In this document: piece by piece, positions 54,033 to 63,970 of the stretch
Numbering within the stretch: position 1 is the first letter of the stretch
How the letters are laid out: the number at the start of each line of letters is the position of its first letter
Assembly (NCBI GenBank): GCA_002901265.1
Contig: PPHI01000042.1
Coordinates: 1 to 64,000 of the forward strand
Direction of reading: 5' to 3'
Length of the DNA: 64,000 nt
Source of the DNA: Rhodopirellula baltica
GTDB taxonomy: Bacteria; Planctomycetota; Planctomycetia; Pirellulales; Pirellulaceae
Position numbers and translations under genes: made by a program
Notes under the pieces: generated by a model
Seen by the model: only the letters and a program-made list of their open reading frames with translations
Database searches by the model: none
Told to the model about the DNA's origin: nothing

Positions 54033-54701
54033 GTGACTTCCCCTTTAGTGCGAACGCCCCGATTGGCCACGGCCTATCGCCGATTGCTCACCACTTCCGA
54101 TGCCCCTCAGTACGCTGCCGAAGTCAATGAACATTACTCGCCAGCGACGCTAGCCCGTCTGCTCTCGCAAGGCGATGTGGAACTGCGCCGTGCCGCCGCA
54201 ATGGCATTAGGCTTGCTCGGCAACACTCGCTCGATCGAAGCTCTCGGCAAATCGCTTTGCGATGCCGACCGCGGCGTACGACTGGTCGCCGATGATTCGT
54301 TCCGTGGACTGCTGCTTCGCGACGCATCGCCGACGCATCACCAACAACTGCTCAAGGTCATGCACTTGACCGATGGCGGCGAGTACGCTGCGGCGCTAGC
54401 ACCGGCTATGATCCTGGCCGGCCAAGCACCGATGTATGCCGAAGCGCATTTCCAACTCGCGTGCTGCTGGCAGGGCCTCGACGATCACACCAAAGCGGCG
54501 CAGGCCTACACCGCGTGCCTGTGGCGCTGCCGGTATCACTATGGCGCTTGGCAAGCACTCGCGCGTTGCCAAATGGTTGCCGGCAATTACCATCAAGCGG
54601 TTCGATCACTCGAACGATGCCTGGACATCTTGCCAGACCACGAAAGCGCCCGAGTCCAGCTTCGCTCCTTGCGCCGCCACATGCGTCGCAGCGACGTCTA
54701 A
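54033..54701 (+). CDS. HEAT/TPR repeat protein
   Basis: The first half has HEAT-like units (RLLSQGDVELRRAAAMALGL, LCDADRGVRLVADDSFRGLL) and the second half TPR units (FQLACCWQGLDDHTKAAQAY, CQMVAGNYHQAVRSLERCLD). No signal peptide is seen. The GTG at 54033 is a reasonable start; the frame is open to a TTG at 54006. It may be a scaffold in an unknown complex with the small membrane protein encoded 28 bases downstream. Confidence 0.75.
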   Translation: MTSPLVRTPRLATAYRRLLTTSDAPQYAAEVNEHYSPATLARLLSQGDVELRRAAAMALGLLGNTRSIEALGKSLCDADRGVRLVADDSFRGLLLRDASPTHHQQLLKVMHLTDGGEYAAALAPAMILAGQAPMYAEAHFQLACCWQGLDDHTKAAQAYTACLWRCRYHYGAWQALARCQMVAGNYHQAVRSLERCLDILPDHESARVQLRSLRRHMRRSDV

Positions 54702-54729
54702 AAAGCTTGCGACCAACCATCCGTTCGCG

Positions 54730-54993
54730 ATGATCAACTACAACGACCTCTTCGTTTCTAGCGTTGCGATGCTCGGCTCCGCGTCGGCTTTTGCGGTCGC
54801 CGTCGGCCCTTGGCGTGAACCCTATCGGCTGCGAACGATAGCGATGGTCGTCGATCGATACGGCATGACCGCCGCACGAGCGGTTTGGATTTCGATCGCG
54901 TTGATCTCGCTGTCCGCCGGCGTATCGATCGCCCGCGGCATTCGGCCAGGCTTTGCCCAGCCTTCGTCAACTCCGGCCGACGCTGCTCAGTAA
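54730..54993 (+). CDS. Small membrane protein
   Basis: The ATG at 54730 gives an 87-residue protein with two hydrophobic segments (LFVSSVAMLGSASAFAVAVG and AVWISIALISLSAGVSIARG) and a charged loop between them. The longer open frame upstream overlaps the HEAT/TPR gene in another phase and is not protein-like. Its function is unknown. Confidence 0.6.
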   Translation: MINYNDLFVSSVAMLGSASAFAVAVGPWREPYRLRTIAMVVDRYGMTAARAVWISIALISLSAGVSIARGIRPGFAQPSSTPADAAQ

Positions 54994-55075
54994 GACTGGT
55001 CAGTAGCACTGCTCACTAACGCAGCCGGTCAAGACGACTGCGTCATGGGGTGATCACGGCGGGTAGCCCCGGCAA

Positions 55076-56311
55076 CTAGACGCCGGGGTTGGAGACCTTT
55101 ACCGCGTGGTCCATCACCTGTACGGCGGCTTTGATGTAGGTGGTGAAATTACCGTTGAACTGCTTCATCGACTCTTCATTCTCGAAGAAGTACATGCGAT
55201 TGTTGATTGGGTCGATGACGCCCCACTCGCGATTGCCTTTGACGATTTTCTTTTCTTCGAAGAACTTGACGACATCGATTTCGTTCAGCATTGGCGTGTA
55301 CGACATCGGGTCAACCAAGAAGGACTGCATCGCGGCCTTGTCGGCAAACAAGTACAGCTTGCCCAGGTGAACGACACCCAACTCGGGTTTGCCTTCGACC
55401 CATGCCCCCTTGTCAACAATTGTTACCGCACAGCACCCGTCCATCGCCAACTCTGGCTTCTTGGCGACTTCAGCCGCTGGCTTGATCGCCGGTTGCTCTA
55501 GTCGAGCAGCAGCCATCGCTGCGGGGACACCTTCCGATGCGGCGCGTTTTGCGGCGGCAACTCCGTCAGCTGGTGGCAACATGAATTGATTTGCTTGTGG
55601 CTGCGAGGTGGCGACTTGAACTGGCAAGTCCCCGGTCGGCAAGCCCATTTGCGAAGCGGGCATTCCCATCGCCGTGGCAGCGGGTTCACTTGGCTGCGCG
55701 ACAGGTGCCGAAGCGACTTTCGCGGCTTGCTCTGCAGCCAGCTTTTGCGCGGCAAGCTGCTGGGCCGCTGGCTGCTGTGCTGCAACTTGCTGGGCCGCTG
55801 GCTGCTGTGCAACCTGCTGCTGGGCAACTTGTGACTGAACTGCTGGCTGCGGTGTCGCGGCTGAATGCGGTGCCGCGGAAGCGACCATCGTGGCGTTTTG
55901 CGCATAACCTGCGTAGGTGGTCGCCAACATCGACACGTAGCGATTGGATTGTTGGGGACTGACCGAGTGCGACAGTGCTTTGCCTTCGGTCGTGACGATC
56001 ACGTCGGTTGGGTATTTCGAGACTTTGAACAGCGTCGCCAGTTTGGGATTTTTCCCGCCGTGAACTTTTACGGGGACGAAGTTTTCGTTGATCGCTGCGG
56101 CAACGGTCGGATCCTGAAACGCGCCTGCTTCGAGGCGGTCGCAGTAAATGCAGTTGTCCGTGTAGAAGTGCAACAGCATCAACTTGTTCTGCTGTTTCGC
56201 TTTGTCGTGGGCATCGCGGAGCTTGCCTTCCCAAGCGATTTGCGCGCTACAGGGGCTAGAGCCAACCAGAGTTGTTGCGAGCATTACAAATGAAAGCGCG
56301 GCGTATCGCAT
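55076..56311 (-). CDS. Secreted thioredoxin-like protein with Gln/Ala linker and YHS-like tail
   Basis: The 411-residue protein has a signal peptide (ALSFVMLATTLVGSSPCSA), a thioredoxin-like domain (about 25-130) with the redox motif DNCIYCDRLE (CxxC), a long Gln/Ala-rich linker (about 150-200, AQQQVAQQPAAQQVAAQ) and a C-terminal region with GKLYLFADKAAMQSFLVDPM and RMYFFENEESMKQFNGNF, two repeats resembling YHS metal-binding domains. It probably works in the periplasm. The linker coding sequence is a slippery CTGCTGGGC-like repeat, so its length may vary between strains. Confidence 0.75.
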   Translation of the reverse strand: MRYAALSFVMLATTLVGSSPCSAQIAWEGKLRDAHDKAKQQNKLMLLHFYTDNCIYCDRLEAGAFQDPTVAAAINENFVPVKVHGGKNPKLATLFKVSKYPTDVIVTTEGKALSHSVSPQQSNRYVSMLATTYAGYAQNATMVASAAPHSAATPQPAVQSQVAQQQVAQQPAAQQVAAQQPAAQQLAAQKLAAEQAAKVASAPVAQPSEPAATAMGMPASQMGLPTGDLPVQVATSQPQANQFMLPPADGVAAAKRAASEGVPAAMAAARLEQPAIKPAAEVAKKPELAMDGCCAVTIVDKGAWVEGKPELGVVHLGKLYLFADKAAMQSFLVDPMSYTPMLNEIDVVKFFEEKKIVKGNREWGVIDPINNRMYFFENEESMKQFNGNFTTYIKAAVQVMDHAVKVSNPGV

Positions 56312-57255
56312 CCTGCGTTCCTGTGTCCGTCCTTAGGTAGATTTATGAGACCAGCCGCCGATTCCTAGCGACGCGTTGTCAAATCTGATCGGCAATTCCT
56401 GAGTTGCCGCTTAAACGGAAAGTACAGAATAGGCGGACTTTAACGCCAGAGTGAACTGCCACTCTCCCCCCTGCGGAGCCCGGTTCTCAAGGATCGTCTT
56501 GACATGCTGCTGCTGGCGGGTATATTTCGTCATAGCTTCGTTGGTGCTTCCGACAAACGTGTAAGGCGGCACCAAACACAATTCACTTCGTCGCTCCTCG
56601 ACGTTTCTGAGATTGGATTTGTTGGTTGCCGGGATTGACACCTGGCGAAACTCTCCCACAGACAGTCCCAACGGGATTGATTTTTTTCTGTGGTGAGGTT
56701 CTGATATCAAAATAGCAAATTCCGAAAATTTATCGCTGCACGAGACCCCCGATCGCAAACCGGCAAGTTTGTGGCATTGATCGTCCGCGACGGAATTGAT
56801 TTTGGGCTCAGGTTTTCCAATCTCGACTCAACCGTAGCAGTTTGCGTTGCGATCGTTGAGGAGCACGGAAAAGTAAGGAAGAGGCAGGTACGTTCAAATC
56901 ACCGAGCGTGCGATGCCAAGGTAAATCAAAAACCACCTAGCCACAGGAAATGGCAACTTAGCTCGCGGATTTAGCGGCACGCCACACAGTTTGGGGCCGC
57001 CCCGCAAACCGGCAATCTGTTCGGTTGTGCGAGAATCTCATTCGATTCAATCCACGGTAACCTTGCGCACCTGTCGCTGGTTACGACAATTTTTTTGGGA
57101 TCGACCCGTCGCGGAACGACGTCCGCAGCTTCCCGACAGGGTCCTTTCACGTTTCCATCTGCGGATTCTATTTTTTCAGCGTCGACCTGTCGCTCCGATT
57201 CATTTCGAAGTGACTTGGCTTAGCCCCAATCGCGTCGACGTTTTCTGGACGAAAC
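56312..57255. promoter_or_regulatory. Long non-coding region and rho leader
   Basis: This 944-base gap holds no convincing gene; a 115-codon minus-strand frame (56411-56758) has no recognisable domain. The last 200 bases before rho contain three similar sites: CACCTGTCGCTGG (about 57068), GACCCGTCGCGG (about 57103) and GACCTGTCGCTCC (about 57184), plus two T-runs. They may be part of a rho autoregulatory leader, as rho is autoregulated by attenuation in E. coli. Confidence 0.35.
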
Positions 57256-58539
57256 ATGGCGAAAAAGAAACGGTCCACGCGACGCGGCCCGAACCCCAAC
57301 GGTCAATCCGCTGGCGGAAATAACAAACCGCGTTCACGGCGACGACGTCGAGGCGGCGGAAACGGCCAAGCCGATCGAGAGCCAGCGGATATCCCAAGCG
57401 ATGCGCCAATGGAAGAATGCGAAGGCATTCTCGAACTCCACCCCAATGGCTACGGGTTCCTTCGCAGCCGCGATAACAACTACTCCCGCGAGCGTAGCGA
57501 CCCATTCGTTCCAGGAACGATGATCGATCGCTTCGGCCTCCGACAAGGCGTGTATATCCACGCCATGATGCAACAGGCCAAACGTCAGCAAGGCCCTCGC
57601 GTCCGGGAAATCCTGGATGTCGATGGCATTCCGCCGGAGTCCTATCCGGATGTCAAAAGCTTCGAAACGCTGACACCGATCAACCCCGAAGAATGGCTGA
57701 CCCTCGAGCACGGACAACGCCCGATCACCAATCGCGTGATCGATCTGCTTGCTCCCCTCGGAAAAGGCCAACGGGCACTGATCGTCGCGCCGCCACGAAG
57801 CGGTAAAACGGTGATGCTGCAAGACATCGCCAGCGGCATCTCGACCAATCACCCGGACCTCAAACTGATTGTCCTGCTGATTGACGAACGCCCCGAAGAA
57901 GTCACCGACATGCGACGCAACGTTGTCGGTGGTGAAGTCGTCGCCAGCAGCTTGGACATGGACGTCGAAAGCCACGTCCGACTTAGCCAGCTCGTTGTCG
58001 ACCGCGCACGCCGCCTGGCCGAAATGGGCCAAGACGTCTTCCTGATGCTCGACTCGATCACTCGACTTGCCCGCGCTTTCAACAAATGGGTTGGACGCAG
58101 CGGCCGAGGCGGTGCGACCATGTCTGGCGGTCTGGACATCAAAGCGATGGACATTCCCAAGAAGCTGTTCGCCACCGCTCGCGCCTTCCAAGAAGGCGGC
58201 TCGTTGACAATCGTCGGCACCGCGCTGATCGACACCAACAGCCGTATGGACGAAGCCATCTTCCAGGAGTTCAAAGGAACCGGGAATATGGAACTGGTCC
58301 TCGATCGCCGCTTGGCCGATCGACGCGTCTGGCCGGCGATCGACATCAGCCAGTCGGGCACCCGCCGCGAAGAACTGCTGCACGACGAAGAGACTTACGA
58401 AGCAGTCACCATGCTGCGCCGCACGCTCTCGACGATGCACCCTTGCGACGCGATGGAGCAACTGACCAAACAGTTGGCTCGATTCCCCAGCAACGATGAA
58501 TTCATCAAGCTGATCAGCGGAGCCAAAACGACGCTGTAG
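57256..58539 (+). CDS. rho: Transcription termination factor Rho
   Basis: The 427-residue protein is Rho: RNA-binding domain EGILELHPNGYGFLRSRDNN, Walker A PPRSGKTVMLQDIASGI, LIVLLIDERPEEVTDMRRNV, and Q/R-loop region SGRGGATMSGGLDIKAMDIP. It is a hexameric RNA helicase that ends transcription. Before the RNA-binding domain is a 50-residue basic Gly/Arg/Asn-rich extension (RSRRRRRGGGNGQ), typical of Rho in several phyla. A 430-codon frame on the other strand is a shadow. Confidence 0.97.
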   Translation: MAKKKRSTRRGPNPNGQSAGGNNKPRSRRRRRGGGNGQADREPADIPSDAPMEECEGILELHPNGYGFLRSRDNNYSRERSDPFVPGTMIDRFGLRQGVYIHAMMQQAKRQQGPRVREILDVDGIPPESYPDVKSFETLTPINPEEWLTLEHGQRPITNRVIDLLAPLGKGQRALIVAPPRSGKTVMLQDIASGISTNHPDLKLIVLLIDERPEEVTDMRRNVVGGEVVASSLDMDVESHVRLSQLVVDRARRLAEMGQDVFLMLDSITRLARAFNKWVGRSGRGGATMSGGLDIKAMDIPKKLFATARAFQEGGSLTIVGTALIDTNSRMDEAIFQEFKGTGNMELVLDRRLADRRVWPAIDISQSGTRREELLHDEETYEAVTMLRRTLSTMHPCDAMEQLTKQLARFPSNDEFIKLISGAKTTL

Positions 58540-58647
58540 CGATTGTGCCGTTTCGTGCGGACCCGAATTTGGACATTTGACGTCAGTCCTAGTGAACTGA
58601 CGCCTAGTCACCGGCGTCCGCATCACGATACAATCTGCAGACGATTC

Positions 58648-58730
58648 GGATGGTAAGCGAATTGGTGAGCAGCTTCACTGGAACTGAAGTACCCCGTAAG
58701 GGGCTGCGGGTTCGAGTCCCGTGCCATCCG
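58648..58730 (+). tRNA. Class II tRNA, probably tRNA-Ser(GGA), with atypical D region
   Basis: The 83-base sequence folds as a tRNA: acceptor GGATGGT/GCCATCC (last pair T-G) with G73; anticodon stem CTTCA/TGAAG around loop CTGGAAC, anticodon GGA; a long variable arm CCCC-GTAA-GGGG; T arm GCGGG-TTCGAGT-CCCGT. The long variable arm and G73 fit serine. Odd features: position 8 is A instead of U, the D stem is barely two pairs (GC...GC), and a C before G1 can pair with G73 to give an eighth acceptor pair. CCA is not encoded. It lies just upstream of a thioredoxin gene. Confidence 0.65.
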
Positions 58731-58760
58731 CTCTCTCTACTCTCACGACAAACCGGTGCG

Positions 58761-59174
58761 ATGAGACCACAAGCTTTGACAAAGTTCGTCTGGCTGTTCC
58801 TCACATCGATTTTCTTAATTGCTGGCTGCGGTGGAAGCACCTCAACAAGCCACGTTCGCGAAATTAGCGAAAGCGATTTTCAGTCAGTCGTCCTGGATTC
58901 CAAAGACATCGTGCTCGTTGATTTCTGGGCGACCTGGTGCGGACCATGCAAAGAGCAGGCACCGATTATCGATGAAGTTGCTGCCAAAATTGGCAACGGC
59001 TTCGACTTTGTCAAAGTCGACATCGACCTGAATCAAAACCTCGCTTACGACTACAACATTCGCGCGCTCCCAACACTGGCAATCTTCAAAGACGGCAAGA
59101 TGGTTGGACAACTTGTCGGACTTCACGAAGCAGACCAAGTCCAGATGGCCCTCGAGAAAACTTCCGGGCAGTAA
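58761..59174 (+). CDS. Thioredoxin-like lipoprotein
   Basis: The start is at 58761, after the tRNA; the frame is open through the tRNA but that is chance. The 137-residue precursor has a lipoprotein signal (FVWLFLTSIFLIAGC) and a full thioredoxin domain with VLVDFWATWCGPCKEQAPII (WCGPC redox centre) and the cis-Pro loop NIRALPTLAIFKDG. It would be membrane-anchored and keep periplasmic thiols in balance. Confidence 0.9.
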   Translation: MRPQALTKFVWLFLTSIFLIAGCGGSTSTSHVREISESDFQSVVLDSKDIVLVDFWATWCGPCKEQAPIIDEVAAKIGNGFDFVKVDIDLNQNLAYDYNIRALPTLAIFKDGKMVGQLVGLHEADQVQMALEKTSGQ

Positions 59175-59383
59175 CAACCGCCGGACAGTATCCGCCAGAC
59201 AGTCGTCGAAGACGGCGCATAGTCGCCCCTGGAAGACAATCGCCTTGCGATTCACTGCAGAGTGCTAGAACATCAACCGCCGGACAATTCGTCGGGGTGT
59301 GACCTCCCCACGGGCGGTTTGCGTGTTGATTAAGATGGTGAGTACTGACCGCACACCGTCTCTCGCCGAAATGCGAATCGCGA

Positions 59384-60319
59384 ATGAAGCGACGATACTA
59401 CAAGCAAGTCCGGCTGACCCAGTTTCGAGCGATCGTCAAACTTGCCCACGGCAACAGCTTCACCGCCGCAGCAAAAGCTCTCGAACTCGCGACACCATCG
59501 GTTTGGCAACAAGTCCGCGCATTGGAAGACGAATTCGGAGTCGCACTCATTGAATCCGAAGGTCGCTCGGTCAGACTGACCGAACACGGACAACGCTTGG
59601 CATCGCTCGCCGAACCAATTGTCCACGGCTTCGATTCAATTTTGGAGCAGTTCGGCGAAGAGACGCAAGCACAACCTCGCCAGCTTTCAATTGCGGCGCC
59701 GGTCAGTTTACTGCTGCACGAATTGCCGTCACCGATTCTGCATTACAGCCAAGCTTTTCCTGATGTCGAGCTCAAGCTAGTGGACGTCTCCTCGGCCGAA
59801 GCGTTGCGACTGGTGCGTGAAGGACAAGTCGATCTCGCGGTGTTCGGCATGCTCGGCGACAAACTTCCCGCCGGCTTGATCGCTGACCACGTGACGTCGT
59901 TTCCATTTCAACTCGTCTGTCCTCCGGACCATCCACTGACGAAGCTCAAACGTTTGACAGTGAAGTCGATCGCGCGTCACCCACTGATACATTCGAGCAA
60001 CTCAACCAACACGCGAACGAGAGTCGACGAGGTCTTCGAATCCGCCAAGCTACTCGACAAGCTACGCGTGGTTTGTGAAACGAGTTCCAAAGACGTTCTA
60101 CTGCAATTTGTTCGCAGTGGATTTGGTGTCACGATCGTTCCGCTTAGCAAAACCTTTTCGGCCCTTCCTGATCAAACGAATGAACACACGCTCGAATTCC
60201 GTGACGCGTCACGCTTGTTCGGTGCGGAATCGATTGTGGTTGTCCGTCGCAACCATCGCTACGAAGCCGAACACCAAATCGCGTTTCGTGAGTTCATTGT
60301 CTCAAGCGCGATCAACTAA
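59384..60319 (+). CDS. LysR family transcriptional regulator
   Basis: The 311-residue protein has a LysR helix-turn-helix at residues 8-67 (RLTQFRAIVKLAHGNSFTAA, ATPSVWQQVRALEDEFGVAL) and a two-lobed ligand domain (LSIAAPVSLLLHELPSPILH, LVCPPDHPLTKLKRL, VRSGFGVTIVPLS). A short basic extension precedes the HTH. The CysB-like LVREGQVDLAVFG is seen. Ligand and targets are unknown; no divergent partner gene is near. Confidence 0.9.
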   Translation: MKRRYYKQVRLTQFRAIVKLAHGNSFTAAAKALELATPSVWQQVRALEDEFGVALIESEGRSVRLTEHGQRLASLAEPIVHGFDSILEQFGEETQAQPRQLSIAAPVSLLLHELPSPILHYSQAFPDVELKLVDVSSAEALRLVREGQVDLAVFGMLGDKLPAGLIADHVTSFPFQLVCPPDHPLTKLKRLTVKSIARHPLIHSSNSTNTRTRVDEVFESAKLLDKLRVVCETSSKDVLLQFVRSGFGVTIVPLSKTFSALPDQTNEHTLEFRDASRLFGAESIVVVRRNHRYEAEHQIAFREFIVSSAIN

Positions 60320-60534
60320 ACGCGTTCCAGCGCTGCGCCGCTGCCACGAGCGTTTAGGCCTTGCCTAAAACTGAGTTAGGAACAATTCGCGTTGCAAAAG
60401 TTGTTGTGTGCACGCTGAATCGCCAACAATGGCTGCTTGCATTGCTCTGATGCGTTTCGCATCGTGCGACACGCTTGCCCCTGCGCAGATGCAATGCCCA
60501 TTCATTTTTGCAACTCGCATCATTGGTATGACGC

Positions 60535-60714
60535 ATGCGCGGATTTCAATTCATGCTTTTATTTTCGATGTTGATGACCTTGTCGATCACAGGCGGATGC
60601 TCCGACGACGAAGCGACCGTCGCACCTCGCACCGAGGCAGAGATTGAAGAATACAAAAAGGCGGTTTACGGCGCCGAGGAGGAAATGGACGAAGCGGATA
60701 CCGAAAGCGAGTGA
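60535..60714 (+). CDS. Small acidic lipoprotein preceding a DUF1559 gene
   Basis: A 59-residue precursor reads MRGFQFMLLFSMLMTLSITG followed by GCSDDEATVAP: a lipoprotein signal with Cys22. The mature part is acidic (EEYKKAVYGAEEEMDEADTE). It is as small as the lipoprotein at 12869 and, like it, precedes a DUF1559 prepilin-like gene, here by 81 bases. The two peptides are not obviously alike beyond the layout. Function is unknown. Confidence 0.65.
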   Translation: MRGFQFMLLFSMLMTLSITGGCSDDEATVAPRTEAEIEEYKKAVYGAEEEMDEADTESE

Positions 60715-60795
60715 GCAGCACTGGTCAAGCAGTGTTGATGTTCTTTTTTGCGTTGGCTTCAACGTACCTCTTTTCGCAACCAATGAGACCTTTCC

Positions 60796-62028
60796 ATGGA
60801 TAGATCTAGTCGCCGGAAAACGTTGCAAGGTTTTACACTCGTCGAATTATTGGTCGTGATCGCGATCATCGGAATCTTAGTCGGACTACTTCTCCCTGCC
60901 GTTCAGGCTGCTCGCGAAGCGGCCCGCCGAATGAGCTGCAGCAACAACCTAAAACAGATCGGCTTGGCAATTCACAATTACCATTCGGCATTCAAACAAA
61001 TGCCGATAAACGGTACCGGCCCGACTCAGTTCGACAACGATGATTGCTGCACTAACGCGGTCACGGGACCGACTTCACCACCCGCCGTTGCGAACAGCCG
61101 CAACCTACTGAGCTTCCTGGTTGGCATCACCCCATACGTCGAACAGCAAGCGATCTGGGATGAAGTTTCCAATGCCCATGTCGACAAGAACGGTCGCTAT
61201 TGGCCTGCTTTCGGACCGGCCCCCTACACCGTTGACTTTCGCGCATGGAACGTCGATGTGCCAACATTCCGCTGTCCCAGCGACCCCGGACGCGGCCTAC
61301 CCGCACTGGGACGAACCAATTATGGATGCAGCTATGGTGACAGCATGTTTCGCACGCAGTACGGACAAAACTGGCTTGGCGGTGGTCGATGGCACTATGG
61401 CGATGCGGTCCTTCGCATGAACCAAGTCCGTGGGTCATGCCGTGGAATGTTCGTCCCAAGTAAGAGCAGCCGATTCCGCGACGTCCTCGACGGCCTCTCG
61501 AACACGATTATGGGCGGGGAAATGAATACTGACCTCGGTGATCGCCAGATCACAACGACAGGGTCACGCGCCAACGGGCGAGACAATTTGCTTGGCAACC
61601 CTCGCTGGTGCTACGACAACAACCAAATCGATCCCGAGCGTCCGAAATTCTGGGCGAACACCGGAGTCGATTACACAGGGATCGCTACGATGCGAGGCTT
61701 CCGCTGGGCCGACCAACGCCCGCTCTACAGCACGATCGCGACGATCCTCCCGCCGAACAGTGAACTTTGTCTCATTGCAAACCACGGTGGCATGGGAGCA
61801 ATGCCACCAAGCAGCCGGCACCAAGGCGGGGCACATATCATGATGGGAGACGGTGCTGTTGTCTTCATGTCAGACTCCGTCGAAGCCGGAAACTCTCGCG
61901 CCCCCGTGCCGTATTTCCGCAACAACGCGAATCAAAACTCAGTCGGATTCCCAAGCCCTTATGGTCTTTGGGGCGCGCTGGGAACACGTGCAATGTCAGA
62001 AACCATCGACGAAGACATCGGGCAATAG
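60796..62028 (+). CDS. DUF1559 prepilin-like protein
   Basis: The 410-residue protein carries the N-methylation motif [15 protein letters not shown] at residues 12-26, the DUF1559 head [20 protein letters not shown], and the C-terminal motif [16 protein letters not shown]. It is a paralogue of the protein at 13510. Probable role: pseudopilin in a type II/IV-like system, with a large exported domain. It is followed by a long bidirectional terminator. Confidence 0.9.
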   Translation: MDRSSRRKTLQGFTLVELLVVIAIIGILVGLLLPAVQAAREAARRMSCSNNLKQIGLAIHNYHSAFKQMPINGTGPTQFDNDDCCTNAVTGPTSPPAVANSRNLLSFLVGITPYVEQQAIWDEVSNAHVDKNGRYWPAFGPAPYTVDFRAWNVDVPTFRCPSDPGRGLPALGRTNYGCSYGDSMFRTQYGQNWLGGGRWHYGDAVLRMNQVRGSCRGMFVPSKSSRFRDVLDGLSNTIMGGEMNTDLGDRQITTTGSRANGRDNLLGNPRWCYDNNQIDPERPKFWANTGVDYTGIATMRGFRWADQRPLYSTIATILPPNSELCLIANHGGMGAMPPSSRHQGGAHIMMGDGAVVFMSDSVEAGNSRAPVPYFRNNANQNSVGFPSPYGLWGALGTRAMSETIDEDIGQ

Positions 62029-62060
62029 CCCAGCGAGTACTTACAAAGCTGGAACCACAA

Positions 62061-62119
62061 GCAGAAAAGGCAACGGGGCGACCGAATCCCACGGTCCCTC
62101 GTTGCCTTTCGTTTTCTGC
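62061..62119. terminator. Bidirectional terminator between DUF1559 gene and pyrC
   Basis: GCAGAAAAGGCAACGGGG pairs with CCCTCGTTGCCTTTCGTTTTCTGC, a long stem with an A-side and a T-side, so both convergent units can end here. Confidence 0.8.
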
Positions 62120-62161
62120 GGAACTTGCATTCCCGCGATCAATTCATTGCCGCTGGCGGCG

Positions 62162-63511
62162 TTAGCTTCCGATACCCTCCGGCGTCGCCCAGTAGCCACC
62201 ACGTGAATGATCGAAACGCAGTTTTTGCCCACGAAACGACTCATCAAACCCCTTTGACGCTTGGAAAACGGGATGCCCGCCAATATACGTTGCCACCGGC
62301 CATCCTTGTAGCGTGACTTGATCCCATGGGCTCCACTTCGCCTTCGTATGCTGCTCCGCGTCGCGAATCGTCCGTGACTCCGCTAAGTTCACGAGCACTA
62401 GGTCTGCGTCGTACCCTGGTTCGATCCGGCCCTTCCCAACCATCCCCCAAACACGCGCGGGCGCGTCGCACATCCAAGATGCAACTTGAGTGATTTCGCA
62501 GCGGCCGGCACTGACTTCGTTCAACATCAGCGCAAGCGAATTCTCAACAGCGGGCAGGCCAGATGGACTTTGCGGGTAGGGCTGCGACTTTTCCTCGAGC
62601 GTGTGTGGTGCATGATCGGTCGCAATGACCTGAATGCTTCCGTCGAGCAATGCTTGGTAAAGCCCCTTGTTATCGGCGGCTGTTTTGATTGACGGGTTCA
62701 TCTGGATCCGCGAACCCAAACGCGCGTAGTCATCCACGTTGAAAAACAAGTGATGCAAACAAACTTCACTGGTGATGTAGGGCGCCCCGTCAGCGACCAA
62801 TGGAACCTCTGCTGCCGTGGAAACGTGCAAGACGTGGAACCGGTGCTTGTAGCGGCGAGAGAGCTCGGTCGCACGCCGCGTGGCGTTGATCGCAGCGTTC
62901 TCATCACGAATGTTTGAGTGATCTGCAATGTTCGTCGTCCCAGCCAGTCGCTCGGCATTTGCACGAACCGTCGTCTCGTCTTCGCAGTGGGCACAGATAG
63001 GAAGCGTCGTCTCGGCAAAGATTCGCTCGAGGGCCTCCTGTTCATCAACAAGTAGATTCCCGGTGCTGCTGCCGATAAAGATTTTGATACCAGGAACGTC
63101 TTTGACCGTGTTCAACTCGTCGACATTATCCGGGGTCGCACCGATATAGAACCCGTAGTTGACCAAAGACTTTTTCGATGCGATTCGCTCCTTTGCGCGG
63201 ACGCCTTCGGCGGTGACGGCTGGCGGTTTCGTGTTCGGCATTTCCAAGAAGGAAGTCACACCGCCCGCGGCGCAGGCTCGGCTTGCCGTTGCCAAATCTT
63301 CCTTATGCGTCAGCCCTGGATCACGAAAGTGAACTTGGTCGTCAATCACACCCGGCATGAGATGCAATCCATCACACTCCACGACACTATCGGCGGAGGC
63401 ATGATCACCAGCGTTCACGTCAACAATCTTGCCATCCTCGACGACCAGAGACCCCTGGACTACAGAGTTTGGAAGAACGATGGATGCATTTCGGAAAAGT
63501 GTGCGTGACAT
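62162..63511 (-). CDS. pyrC: Dihydroorotase
   Basis: The 449-residue protein is a class I dihydroorotase: [20 protein letters not shown] contains the HxR metal and substrate site, then [32 protein letters not shown] segment ([10 protein letters not shown]) and [14 protein letters not shown]. It closes carbamoyl aspartate to dihydroorotate in pyrimidine synthesis. The Asp at DHAPHT is the catalytic base. It is transcribed alone, with no other pyr gene adjacent. Confidence 0.93.
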   Translation of the reverse strand: MSRTLFRNASIVLPNSVVQGSLVVEDGKIVDVNAGDHASADSVVECDGLHLMPGVIDDQVHFRDPGLTHKEDLATASRACAAGGVTSFLEMPNTKPPAVTAEGVRAKERIASKKSLVNYGFYIGATPDNVDELNTVKDVPGIKIFIGSSTGNLLVDEQEALERIFAETTLPICAHCEDETTVRANAERLAGTTNIADHSNIRDENAAINATRRATELSRRYKHRFHVLHVSTAAEVPLVADGAPYITSEVCLHHLFFNVDDYARLGSRIQMNPSIKTAADNKGLYQALLDGSIQVIATDHAPHTLEEKSQPYPQSPSGLPAVENSLALMLNEVSAGRCEITQVASWMCDAPARVWGMVGKGRIEPGYDADLVLVNLAESRTIRDAEQHTKAKWSPWDQVTLQGWPVATYIGGHPVFQASKGFDESFRGQKLRFDHSRGGYWATPEGIGS

Positions 63512-63652
63512 ACGGCCAGCCTGCTTGTGTTAGAACCAAATCGAGAAACTGATTCCGCCGAATCAACTTCTCGACTTAGCCTAACGGCAAAGCTGACCAA
63601 CGCGAAGTACGGGAGCAACTCCGCGGCACAAGTCGCTCTGTTGCGTCAAGAA

Positions 63653-63970
63653 CTAGCGGATCAAAGCACGCAACGTATTTGCGACGGGGCGTCCGGGCAC
63701 GCGAACTTCATAGCCACCGTAGTTTGAATAGAAACCGTAGGGTCGTGTCACGACAGGCGTCGTGACCACGGGACGGTTCACAACCACTGGGGGAACGGCA
63801 TACCTCGGGTACGAGTATCCGTATGTTGGATACGTGTAAACCGGCGTGACCACGGGGCCGGCTATTGGAACGACTGCAGTTGGCGCTCGTAGGGTGACGT
63901 ATTGCGCGTGTGCTTCCGAGGCGACAGCGAAGGTTGCGAGAACCGCCATGACCATTAGTAAACGTTTCAT
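63653..63970 (-). CDS. Secreted Pro/Val/Tyr-rich small protein
   Basis: The 105-residue protein has a signal peptide (LLMVMAVLATFAVASEAHA) and a mature part dominated by Pro, Val, Tyr and Thr (VVTPVYTYPTYGYSYPRYAV, VVNRPVVTTPVVTRPYG). Such repeats suggest an extended cell-envelope protein. No domain was recognised. Confidence 0.6.
   Translation of the reverse strand: MKRLLMVMAVLATFAVASEAHAQYVTLRAPTAVVPIAGPVVTPVYTYPTYGYSYPRYAVPPVVVNRPVVTTPVVTRPYGFYSNYGGYEVRVPGRPVANTLRALIR

Noticed and set aside
55730-55835. Possible CRISPR-like array in the repetitive stretch
   Set aside because: The near-repeats are in frame, encode a Gln/Ala linker and lack unique spacers.
57334-58626. A 430-codon minus-strand frame opposite rho
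   Set aside because: Antisense shadow of rho with no recognisable domain; it also runs on past the end of rho towards the tRNA.
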